Assembly (NCBI GenBank): GCA_041690695.1
Contig: JBEPVZ010000019.1
Coordinates: 1 to 22,973, forward strand
Source: JBEPVZ01 sp041690695
Lineage (GTDB): Bacteria > Patescibacteriota > Microgenomatia > Daviesbacterales > UBA10151
Direction: 5' to 3'
DNA: 22,973 bases
The notes under the pieces are model-generated. The model did no database searches, was not told the DNA's origin, and saw nothing but the letters and a program-made list of their open reading frames with translations. Positions 7,684 through 14,627 of the stretch are shown here, one piece after another. The stretch's first letter is position 1. Every line of letters starts with the position of its first letter. A program made the position numbers and the translations under genes.

Positions 7684-7939
7684 AAGCAGCTGGATCATTA
7701 ACTGCTACTTTAGTTATAACTATTTCAGAGCTTTCTTTAGGAATTTCTTGGCCTTCTTGTTTAAGAACATCCAAATAGCCCTCTATCGCATCTTTAACCA
7801 TAAACTCTGCTTCTTTAAAAGAATCACCTTCAGTGACACAGCCGGGTAAGGCAGGTACGGTTACGACGTAACCGCCTTCTTTAGCTGGCTCAAAGACTGC
7901 AGTATATTCTAAAACTTTCTCGGAAACTTGCTTTTTCAT
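7670..7939 (-). CDS. hicB: HicB-type antitoxin
   Basis: An 89-residue protein with the HicB partial RNase H-like fold: YTAVFEPAKEGGYVVTVPAL followed by PGCVTEGDSFKEAEFMVKDAIE and LKQEGQEIP. It should bind and neutralise the HicA encoded by the overlapping downstream gene. No C-terminal DNA-binding domain (ribbon-helix-helix or helix-turn-helix) is visible, so autoregulation by this protein is uncertain. The order antitoxin then toxin differs from the hicA-hicB order of some hosts but is common. A TATAAA box lies 6 bases before the ATG. The gene is 15 bases downstream of the gatB stop. Confidence 0.9.
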   Translation of the reverse strand: MKKQVSEKVLEYTAVFEPAKEGGYVVTVPALPGCVTEGDSFKEAEFMVKDAIEGYLDVLKQEGQEIPKESSEIVITKVAVNDPAAYGNV

Positions 7940-7945
7940 ACCGCT

Positions 7946-7951
7946 TTTATA
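7946..7951 (-). promoter_or_regulatory. -10 box for hicBA
   Basis: On the minus strand TATAAA ends 6 bases before the hicB ATG at 7939; the gap has no usable Shine-Dalgarno site. No good -35 is seen; the region it would occupy lies in the end of gatB. This predicts a leaderless hicBA mRNA separate from the gat operon. Confidence 0.45.
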
Positions 7952-7954
7952 TCA

Positions 7955-9277
7955 CTAGGCTTTTTCAAGTAAGGCTAATAATAAAACCTTAACTTTTTCA
8001 ACATTGGGTTTCTGAGTACTTTTCCTCATTACCGCCCCAATAAAAGCCTGTAAAATCGTGGTTTTGCCAGCTTTATAACTTTCCACCCAAACTGGATTTT
8101 CTGCAATCACTTCTTTAACAATCTTTTCAATCTCAGAATCATCATCTAAAATATTATTCTTTTGACTAAATAGCTGCGCTATTAATCCCTCCGCAGAAAG
8201 ATCAGTAATATTTAATTTCTGTTTATTAATCAGATGACTGGCTAGCTGTTTCGGGGACAGATCCTGAGCAGAACCCAGTTCAACGACCTGTTCATAATAT
8301 TTAGCGACAGCTTCATTTTCACTTAATAGTTCAGCATCCGCCTGATTAATCTGGTATTCACTCATAAATCTGGCTGTTCGAATCGCTGGCAGTTCTGGTA
8401 ATTCAATTTTTGACAAAAACTCTTCATCAATTTTAAGTTTTGGTAGATCCGGTTCCGGGAAATAGCGGTAATCATTGGCATTTTCTTTTGATCTTTGCAG
8501 AAAAGTCTCTTTTTTATCTTCATCCCAACCTCTGGTCTCCTGATGTAGTGTTTTACCAGCTTCTAATTCTTCAGCTTGACGTTTAATCTCATAATCGATA
8601 GCCGCCACCATAAACCGGAAGGAGTTAATATTTTTAAGCTCAATCCGATAATCTGGTAAGGCTGTTTGACCTTCCGGACGAACCGAGATATTAGCTTCGA
8701 GCCTCATATCCCCTCGCTCCATATCGGCATTCGAAACACCTAACGATCGAATAATCTGTTGCAAGCTTTTAGCAAAATTTCGGACCGAGATCGAATCAGT
8801 AAAATCTGGCTCAGTCACAATCTCAACCAAGGGCACACTCGAGCGATTATAATCAACTAAAGTTTTATTGCCTTGATGAATTAATTTACCAGTATCTTCT
8901 TCTTGATGAACTCGGTTAATTCGAATCTTCAGAGTCTCATTCTGATTATTTTTAATTTCGAGTGAGCCATCGGTTGATAAAGGCCAACGGTATTGGGAGA
9001 TCTGATAACCTTTGGGTAGATCTGGATAAAAGTAGTTCTTACGCTCAAATAATGAATCCTTCGTGACCTGACAATTTAAAGCTAAACCAATTTTTAAACA
9101 ATCCTCTATCGCTTGCTGATTTATAAATGGTACGGAGCCCGGTAAACCCAAACAAGTTGGACAAGTTTGAGAGTTAGGAGCTTTACCAAAATAATCCGCA
9201 CTACACCGACAAAACATCTTAGTTTTAGTATTTAATTCAACATGAACCTCAAGGCCAATTACGGGTGTGTATTTCAT
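7955..9277 (-). CDS. gatB: Asp/Glu-tRNA(Asn/Gln) amidotransferase subunit B
   Basis: A 440-residue GatB, the kinase and tRNA-binding subunit that activates misacylated Glu-tRNA(Gln) or Asp-tRNA(Asn). The catalytic half begins with YTPVIGLEVHVELNTKTKMFC and has the zinc cysteines C23, C25, C39 and C42. Next come RKNYFYPDLPKGYQISQY and the GDMRLEANISVRP segment, and RYFPEPDLP closes the core. The C-terminal YqeY-like helices end near VMRKSTQKPNVEKV. The family is usually about 475 residues; the missing part lies between the helical domain and the YqeY-like tail, where the usual SSKIAK-type segment is absent. The start ATG overlaps the gatA stop as ATGA, so translation is probably coupled. Confidence 0.95.
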   Translation of the reverse strand: MKYTPVIGLEVHVELNTKTKMFCRCSADYFGKAPNSQTCPTCLGLPGSVPFINQQAIEDCLKIGLALNCQVTKDSLFERKNYFYPDLPKGYQISQYRWPLSTDGSLEIKNNQNETLKIRINRVHQEEDTGKLIHQGNKTLVDYNRSSVPLVEIVTEPDFTDSISVRNFAKSLQQIIRSLGVSNADMERGDMRLEANISVRPEGQTALPDYRIELKNINSFRFMVAAIDYEIKRQAEELEAGKTLHQETRGWDEDKKETFLQRSKENANDYRYFPEPDLPKLKIDEEFLSKIELPELPAIRTARFMSEYQINQADAELLSENEAVAKYYEQVVELGSAQDLSPKQLASHLINKQKLNITDLSAEGLIAQLFSQKNNILDDDSEIEKIVKEVIAENPVWVESYKAGKTTILQAFIGAVMRKSTQKPNVEKVKVLLLALLEKA

Positions 9278-10620
9278 AAATTAGGTTTCTGTTTTCGCCA
9301 CTCTGTGGCATTTTCGTAAACTTCACCAACATTTAAGATCGTCTCTTCATCCATATACTTTCCTAAAATCTGGAGTCCAACTGGTAAACCATCCGAAAAA
9401 CCACATGGTACCGATAATCCTGGAATTCCAGCCAGTGAGGCTGGGATTGTATAAGCATCTGATAAATACATCGTTAAAGGATCTTTAGTTTTCTCGCCTA
9501 AATTCCAAGCCACAGTTGGAGAAACTGGCCCAACTATGACATCGCACCTTTCAAAAGCCTGATCAAAATCTTGTTTAATTAAGGTTCGAACTTTGGCGGC
9601 CTGGATAAAATAATCATCAAAATAACCAGTCGATAAGGCAAACGTCCCCAGCATAATTCGCCTCTTAGCCTCAGCTCCAAATTGACTACGGTCATGACCA
9701 AATCGAGTTCCATCGAATTTAGCTAGATTTGACGATACTTCTGAAGCCATCACAACGTAATAGACCGCAATTGCTGATTCTGTATGGGGGAGTTCGATCT
9801 CCACTAACTTAGCTCCTAGCTCTTCAAGCTTTGATAAAGCCGTTCTGATAACTTTTTCAACCCCTTGATCAAGCCCTTTACCAAAGTATTCCTTAGGTAC
9901 ACCAACTCTCAACCCTGTCAAATTGTTCTGAAGCTTTGAACCTGAGAATTTTGAACTGACTACGTTACTATCTTTCCCATCCGGCCCACTAATCCATTCC
10001 AAAACTTGCCTGGCATCCCCAACTGATTTAGTTATTGGACCAATCTGATCTAAAGATGAGGCCATGGCAATTGCGCCGTATCTGGAGACCCGTCCATAGC
10101 TGGGCTTCAGTCCGACTACCCCACAAAGTGAGGCGGGCTGACGAATTGACCCACCCGTATCAGTCCCCAGCGCAAAAACACATAAATCAGCCGCCACAGC
10201 AGCTGCCGAGCCGCTCGATGATCCACCGGGCACTTTAGTTAGGTCCCAAGGATTTTTAGTTGGACCATAAGCTGAGTTTTCGCCAGATGAACCCATCGCA
10301 AACTCATCACAATTAGTTTTGCCACTGACACAAATATTCTGATCTAATAGTTTAGTGATGACTGTTGCGTCATATGGTGGAAGAAAGCCATCTAAAATTT
10401 TAGACGCCGCTGTCGTTTGAATATCTTTGGTAACAATGACCTCTTTAATCGCAACTGGAATTCCGGTATTACCAGGAGTAATTGTCAAAAAAGCATTCAA
10501 TCCTGGATTAAACTCGTCGATCCGATCCTGATAAGCCCGGTTTAATTCTGCTTCAGAAAACTGTTTTGTTTTTAGACCTTCTAAAGTTTCGGTTAAAGTC
10601 AAATCAGTTAACTTACTCAT
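9274..10620 (-). CDS. gatA: Asp/Glu-tRNA(Asn/Gln) amidotransferase subunit A
   Basis: From the ATG at 10620 this is 448 residues. GatA is the amidase that releases ammonia from glutamine for GatB. The amidase signature GGSSSGSAAAV and TGGSIRQPA hold the catalytic triad: Lys59 (in AIKEVI), cis-Ser134 and nucleophile Ser158; their spacing matches characterised GatA proteins. The lysine motif is KEV, where KDN is usual. A TTG two codons upstream would also fit, but the ATG has an AAGGAG site 9 bases away. The start overlaps the gatC stop by 8 bases and the stop overlaps gatB, giving a tight gatCAB operon. Slightly shorter than the usual 480-490 residues. Confidence 0.95.
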   Translation of the reverse strand: MSKLTDLTLTETLEGLKTKQFSEAELNRAYQDRIDEFNPGLNAFLTITPGNTGIPVAIKEVIVTKDIQTTAASKILDGFLPPYDATVITKLLDQNICVSGKTNCDEFAMGSSGENSAYGPTKNPWDLTKVPGGSSSGSAAAVAADLCVFALGTDTGGSIRQPASLCGVVGLKPSYGRVSRYGAIAMASSLDQIGPITKSVGDARQVLEWISGPDGKDSNVVSSKFSGSKLQNNLTGLRVGVPKEYFGKGLDQGVEKVIRTALSKLEELGAKLVEIELPHTESAIAVYYVVMASEVSSNLAKFDGTRFGHDRSQFGAEAKRRIMLGTFALSTGYFDDYFIQAAKVRTLIKQDFDQAFERCDVIVGPVSPTVAWNLGEKTKDPLTMYLSDAYTIPASLAGIPGLSVPCGFSDGLPVGLQILGKYMDEETILNVGEVYENATEWRKQKPNL

Positions 10621-10906
10621 CTCCAAAAACTCCTTCAGTTATAAAAAAGCCATCTTTTTTGGCCGGAGCATTCGCGAGCGCTTGATCTTGAGTTAAACTT
10701 GGTTCGACGTGATCTGGTTGCCAGACATTTTCAACCGGACTAATGTTAAAAGTGGGTTCAACACCTTTTGTATCAACAGAATTTAGTTGATGAATATAAC
10801 TAATAATCTCAGATAGCTGATCAGAATAAAGATCAAGTTCAGATTCTTTAATTGGTAAATTAGCTAACTTTGCTACAACCAGAATCTCTGTTTTAGTAAG
10901 TTTCAT
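10613..10906 (-). CDS. gatC: Asp/Glu-tRNA(Asn/Gln) amidotransferase subunit C
   Basis: A 97-residue protein of normal GatC length. GatC wraps around GatA and GatB and stabilises the complex. The family pattern is seen in VVAKLANLPIKESELDLYSDQL, then ISYIHQLNSVDT, VEPTFN, and a C-terminal ANAPAKKDGFFITEGVF, the usual closing motif. It is the first gene of gatCAB. The ATG at 10906 is preceded 8 bases upstream by TATAAT with no Shine-Dalgarno site, so a short or absent leader is likely. Its stop overlaps gatA. Confidence 0.94.
   Translation of the reverse strand: MKLTKTEILVVAKLANLPIKESELDLYSDQLSEIISYIHQLNSVDTKGVEPTFNISPVENVWQPDHVEPSLTQDQALANAPAKKDGFFITEGVFGDE
10630..10635 (-). promoter_or_regulatory. 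Shine-Dalgarno site that sets the gatA start
   Basis: AAGGAG on the minus strand lies 9 bases before the ATG at 10620 and inside the gatC reading frame. It favours this ATG over the TTG at 10626. It is one of very few clear ribosome sites in the window and belongs to a gene inside an operon. Confidence 0.7.
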
Positions 10907-10914
10907 CTGATGAG

Positions 10915-10920
10915 ATTATA
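10915..10920 (-). promoter_or_regulatory. -10 box for gatCAB
   Basis: A perfect TATAAT on the minus strand ends 8 bases before the gatC ATG. The -35 region is poor but is occupied by an inverted repeat (10924-10946). Leaderless or near-leaderless transcript predicted. Confidence 0.55.
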
Positions 10921-10923
10921 CTC

Positions 10924-10946
10924 ACTATTAATCCATTAGTAATAGT
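10924..10946. repeat. Inverted repeat over the gatC -35 region
   Basis: ACTATTA (10924-10930) and TAATAGT (10940-10946) are perfect 7-base arms with a 9-base spacer. The position between the gene at 10953 and the gatC -10 would suit an operator. There is no following T-run, so it is not a convincing terminator. AT-rich arms can arise by chance. Confidence 0.4.
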
Positions 10947-10952
10947 ACTAAA

Positions 10953-13040
10953 TTAAAGATTTGCCAGGCTTAATTCTAGATCCGGCAGAGAAACTCTAAC
11001 TGGATCTAGCCCCACAATTCTTTCGATAATAGGCTTAACATAAGTCGTTTCTCTTTCAGTCTCTTTATCTAACTTTCTTTGCAAACTCTTCGAAGGTAAA
11101 TCCCCTGCCTCATAAGCCAGATAATTTCGAATAGCTCTGCCAGTATAATTTTGTCCTTCAGGTAAAAAGCGTAAATGACCCATCCTACTGAGGACTTCGG
11201 TCTCTAAGCCTGAACCAATTCCTGGATTAGTAGGTTCAGCCTCTTTGCATAAAATTAGCTTCAGCATATTCAAAGATACGTAGCGAACATCTTCTGCTAA
11301 ATCAGCATTGGGAAGTGCCAATCCACCTAAGTCTATTCCATAAAAACGATTTAGTTGAAATTCGTATCGTTCATTATTTATTCCAATACTCACTCCTGTC
11401 CCCATCTCGTTTTCCAGCCTTTTAAAATCCCAATAACGATAACCCAAGTCCGCCAACTCACGATGAGTTACCGGAATTCTTACCCCTCGCCTATTTAAAT
11501 AACGAATTTGATTAGCTAAGATATCTTGAGATAAATGTTCATTGACTTCACGCACGTTTTCTTCTTGAACCGCTGGAAAACCAATCGCTTCGAGACTAAT
11601 TAAAGGATGTAATTTATCTCGTGTACCGGCATTTGCAAAATAAAAGAGCGCTAACTTGTAATTAGCGTAATTAAATTGATCCAAACCAAAGGCTAATCCT
11701 TCCGAACTAAAAGCCTGATAACGCGATTCTGCTTCCATGTAACTCATCCCTTGCCTAATAATCTGAGCTTTTTGAGTAGCCAACTGCTCTGGAATATAAA
11801 AACATAACCTATCTCCATTTCTAACTATTATCTGAAAAAGAGCTGGCACTCCTAATTCTTGGGGGCGATATAGATCATTATAAACAACATTACTCATCAT
11901 TTTACCAACAAATGCTACGCCAACATGTTTAAGTAATTTTTGAAAAAGAAGTTCCTCTTTATCGTGAACTAACCCTAAGCGTTGTCTTTTCTCAGCATCT
12001 TTTAGAGGATCAGCAATTGAAGCGTTAACAGAATCAATAGTACTAACACTGTTCCGGATATCTTGGGTTTCTTGACCAAAAGCTTCAATTCGACCAATCA
12101 TTTCGCCTCGATTGCGGGAAGCTTTCAATAATCTATCTACTGATCTTTTTATTCGAATTTGGACCACTTCATTTTGAACTGACTGTTGTGCAGCTAAAAA
12201 GAAGTTAGACTCAGATATCGCAGTGATACTACCTAATGTTAATCCCGCTCTAACAGCTCGGATAGCTTTTGAATCGTAATTTTTTAAAATTGCATCAGAC
12301 ACATAAGAACAATATACATCTGCAAAAAAGCCACTTCGGAGCGAGAGAACATCTTCATCTAAAAGGTTACAGATTCGAGCCGCCTTTTCCAAAATAGTCA
12401 GGTCACCGGCAAACTCCATCGCCGCCGAAACGAAATTATAGTAAACATCAATCCGATCATCAGCTTTCTTTGGGCCATGAAAATAACCTTTTAAAGAAGC
12501 CTGAGCAAAGTCTTGGCCAAAAGGACTTCTAGCATATTGTTGTAACAAGACCTTTATTTGATCACTCTTAATCGCATCCCATCTTTCTTCACTTAAGTGG
12601 CTAAGTCTTGTTCTAATCGCCTTCGTCATTTGAGAAATAGAAGAAGTTTCTCCCTCAGTTTGAGCGTATGAGCTGAGAATCTGTGCTACCAAATTAATAT
12701 TCTGGGGGGCTGCCAGTAAACCTTCGGCAGTCGATTCGATAACCTTAGCTCGGCGCTTCTTCGCATAACTATTTTCACCACTTACTTGACGATATTCTGC
12801 TAATTGACGATTTGTCCAAAGAATAACTTGCTGATCATCCAATAAAGTAGCTTCGGTTAAGGCTAACTCTTCTTTTGCCCTTTTTTGAGTAGTGGACCCT
12901 CGCATTACCTGAAAAGCTTCAGAATATTCAGGATCAAGTTTTAAACTTCCCAGAAAAGAAGCTCGTTCTTGTCGATCGGGAGTAGACCGTAGCAAAGAGC
13001 CAACAGTTTTAAAGTATGATTCAGCGGTTTCAGGATTCAC
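10953..13040 (-). CDS. Large soluble protein of unknown function (695 aa)
   Basis: I do not recognise this protein. It starts with GTG at 13040, has no signal peptide and no clear membrane helix, and is rich in charged residues, so it should be cytoplasmic. The first 370 residues look all-helical and repetitive in character, with many Leu/Ala/Glu/Lys helices, perhaps a solenoid. A second half from about residue 390 is more mixed alpha/beta, with FQIIVRNGDRLCFYIPEQLA, GYRYWDFKRLENEMG and YEFQLNRFYGIDLGG. The C-terminal part has LRFLPEGQNYTGRAI and ETERETTYVKPII, which look like conserved motifs. No catalytic signature is evident. It has the best promoter in the window, between htpX and gatCAB on the same strand. 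Likely a lineage-restricted family. Confidence 0.85.
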   Translation of the reverse strand: MNPETAESYFKTVGSLLRSTPDRQERASFLGSLKLDPEYSEAFQVMRGSTTQKRAKEELALTEATLLDDQQVILWTNRQLAEYRQVSGENSYAKKRRAKVIESTAEGLLAAPQNINLVAQILSSYAQTEGETSSISQMTKAIRTRLSHLSEERWDAIKSDQIKVLLQQYARSPFGQDFAQASLKGYFHGPKKADDRIDVYYNFVSAAMEFAGDLTILEKAARICNLLDEDVLSLRSGFFADVYCSYVSDAILKNYDSKAIRAVRAGLTLGSITAISESNFFLAAQQSVQNEVVQIRIKRSVDRLLKASRNRGEMIGRIEAFGQETQDIRNSVSTIDSVNASIADPLKDAEKRQRLGLVHDKEELLFQKLLKHVGVAFVGKMMSNVVYNDLYRPQELGVPALFQIIVRNGDRLCFYIPEQLATQKAQIIRQGMSYMEAESRYQAFSSEGLAFGLDQFNYANYKLALFYFANAGTRDKLHPLISLEAIGFPAVQEENVREVNEHLSQDILANQIRYLNRRGVRIPVTHRELADLGYRYWDFKRLENEMGTGVSIGINNERYEFQLNRFYGIDLGGLALPNADLAEDVRYVSLNMLKLILCKEAEPTNPGIGSGLETEVLSRMGHLRFLPEGQNYTGRAIRNYLAYEAGDLPSKSLQRKLDKETERETTYVKPIIERIVGLDPVRVSLPDLELSLANL

Positions 13041-13078
13041 AGCCCGAAATTATACAGAATTTAAGCTCCTAATGTCAA
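13041..13078 (-). promoter_or_regulatory. Consensus sigma-70 promoter directly at a GTG start
   Basis: On the minus strand: TTGACA at 13078-13073, an 18-base spacer, TATAAT at 13054-13049, then 8 bases to the GTG at 13040. Both hexamers are perfect. It starts within 2 bases of the htpX stop. There is no Shine-Dalgarno site between the -10 and the GTG, so the mRNA should be leaderless or nearly so. Confidence 0.75.
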
Positions 13079-13079
13079 A

Positions 13080-14006
13080 CTATAGGGTGCCTTCCATCTC
13101 TTTTAAGGCTTTGACCCGATCTGCAATCGGTGGATGAGTGTTAAAAAGACCAGCAAACCAGCCGACCGCAGCTGACCCTTTTAAAGGATTTACGATATAA
13201 AGATGAGCGGTTGCTCGATTAGCAGCCTCAAGCGGTTCAGGATCTTTTGAGATATCTTGCAAGGCATCAGCTAAAGCTTCAGGATTTCGAGTTAAATATA
13301 CCCCTGAGGCATCGGCTAAATATTCGCGTCGCCTTGAGATCGCTAGTTGAATTAAAGTCGCGACCAAAGGTGCCAGTATCGCCGCCACTAAGGCAATAAT
13401 TAAAAATAAACCATTGCCCTTACTATCTCGATCTCTACTACCTCCACCAAACCAGGTAATCCGTAAAAACCAATCCGCCAAGAGAGCAATAAAACCCACG
13501 AGAATTGAGACCACACTCATTAACAAAGTATCACGGTTATTAACATGGGATAACTCATGAGCCACAACTCCTTCTAACTCTTGATGATTTAATTTTTGCA
13601 AGATCCCGGTTGTAAAACAGATTGCGGAATGGTTTTTATCTCGACCAGTTGCAAAAGCATTCGGCGCCGTATCTTCAATAATGTATATCTTCGGAGTTGG
13701 TAATCCAGCAGCAATACATAAGTTCTCAACTAAATGAAATAGCTCCTTATTATCAGCCTGCTGAATCTGTTTAGCACCGGAAATACCTAAAACCATCTTA
13801 TCTGAGAAAAAGTAAGACAGAAAGTTCATGATTCCAGCTAAAATCAAAGCAAAACCCGTTAACGATAAACCACTCGCTGAGTCAAAACCCAACCCTCTTG
13901 AAAAGATATATGCGATCGCCACCACAAAGATCGAAAAACCAAACATGATTAGCCAAGTTTTGAAAACGTTGCCAGCAATCTGATTTTGTGCGGTCGGAAG
14001 TGCCAT
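13080..14006 (-). CDS. htpX: HtpX-type membrane zinc metalloprotease (M48)
   Basis: A 308-residue member of the M48B family. HtpX proteases act in the cytoplasmic membrane on misfolded membrane proteins. Two N-terminal membrane segments (about 17-36 and 48-67) are followed by the zinc motif HELSH (150-154) and the third ligand E228 in RRREYLAD. Two more hydrophobic segments lie at about 161-182 and 198-220. NAFATGRDKNHSAICFTTG and FNTHPPIADRVKAL are typical HtpX blocks. It lies just downstream of lemA, a common pairing. It has its own -10 box 6 bases before the ATG at 14006, so it is probably also transcribed alone. Confidence 0.95.
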   Translation of the reverse strand: MALPTAQNQIAGNVFKTWLIMFGFSIFVVAIAYIFSRGLGFDSASGLSLTGFALILAGIMNFLSYFFSDKMVLGISGAKQIQQADNKELFHLVENLCIAAGLPTPKIYIIEDTAPNAFATGRDKNHSAICFTTGILQKLNHQELEGVVAHELSHVNNRDTLLMSVVSILVGFIALLADWFLRITWFGGGSRDRDSKGNGLFLIIALVAAILAPLVATLIQLAISRRREYLADASGVYLTRNPEALADALQDISKDPEPLEAANRATAHLYIVNPLKGSAAVGWFAGLFNTHPPIADRVKALKEMEGTL

Positions 14007-14012
14007 GGGGGT

Positions 14013-14018
14013 ATTATA
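14013..14018 (-). promoter_or_regulatory. -10 box for htpX
   Basis: A perfect TATAAT on the minus strand, followed by ACCCCC and the ATG at 14006. The gap has no ribosome site. No clear -35 at 16-18 bases. Predicts a leaderless htpX transcript in addition to any read-through from lemA. Confidence 0.5.
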
Positions 14019-14081
14019 ACGTATATTCTGTCATATTGACGATCGATTAGTTTTGAGTAGATGTTAGACCGAAGGTGGAAA

Positions 14082-14627
14082 TTAGAACTTAACCTGGACG
14101 TCTTTTTTCTCGTCCTCAGTTGCTTGGAAGAACTCTTCAGCCTTAAAACCAAACATTGAAGCAAAAAGGGATTGAGGGAACATCTGAATACCAGTGTTGT
14201 AGTCAAGGACGTTATTGTTATAAAACTGTCGGGCGGCGGCCACTTTAGTTTCAGTATCTGAGATCTCTTCTTGAAGCTCCTTAAAGTTATCCGAAGCTTT
14301 TAGAGTCGGATAATTCTCAGCCACCGCAAAGAGAGATTTTAAAGCTCCCGTTAACATATTATCGGCAGCAGCTTGTTCTTTAACTCCGGTTGCAGACATT
14401 AACGAAGTTCGGGCTTTTGTGACATCTTCTAAAACTGATTTTTCATGAGCTGCATAACCTTTAACCGTTTCAACTAAGTTTGGAATTAAAGACGCCCGAC
14501 GTTTAAGCTGGACATCAATTTGAGAATAAGCTTCTTTGACTCTGTTGCGCTTGGTGATCAAGCTGTTGTAAAGGCCTAAAACTATTAAAACTAAAACAAC
14601 GACAACACCTAAAATCCAGATCATCAT
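14082..14627 (-). CDS. lemA: LemA family membrane protein
   Basis: A 181-residue protein, a usual LemA length. It has one N-terminal membrane helix (about 3-22), then a long helical-bundle domain with YNSLITKRNRVKEAYSQIDVQ, the family motif QLKRRASLIPNLVETVKGY (40-58), and FYNNNVLDYNTGIQMFP (138-154). The molecular role of LemA is poorly known; genetic pairing with HtpX-type proteases is widespread and is seen here. Its ATG overlaps the polX stop as ATGA, so it is translationally coupled to polX. Two ATGs in tandem (14627 and 14624) make the exact start ambiguous by one codon. Confidence 0.95.
   Translation of the reverse strand: MMIWILGVVVVLVLIVLGLYNSLITKRNRVKEAYSQIDVQLKRRASLIPNLVETVKGYAAHEKSVLEDVTKARTSLMSATGVKEQAAADNMLTGALKSLFAVAENYPTLKASDNFKELQEEISDTETKVAAARQFYNNNVLDYNTGIQMFPQSLFASMFGFKAEEFFQATEDEKKDVQVKF

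Noticed and set aside
14036..14041. TTGACG on the plus strand upstream of htpX as a -35
   Set aside because: It points away from htpX and there is no plus-strand gene or matching -10 downstream.
13949..14206. 85-residue minus-strand open frame across lemA and htpX
   Set aside because: It overlaps two well-supported genes in another frame and has low-complexity basic composition.
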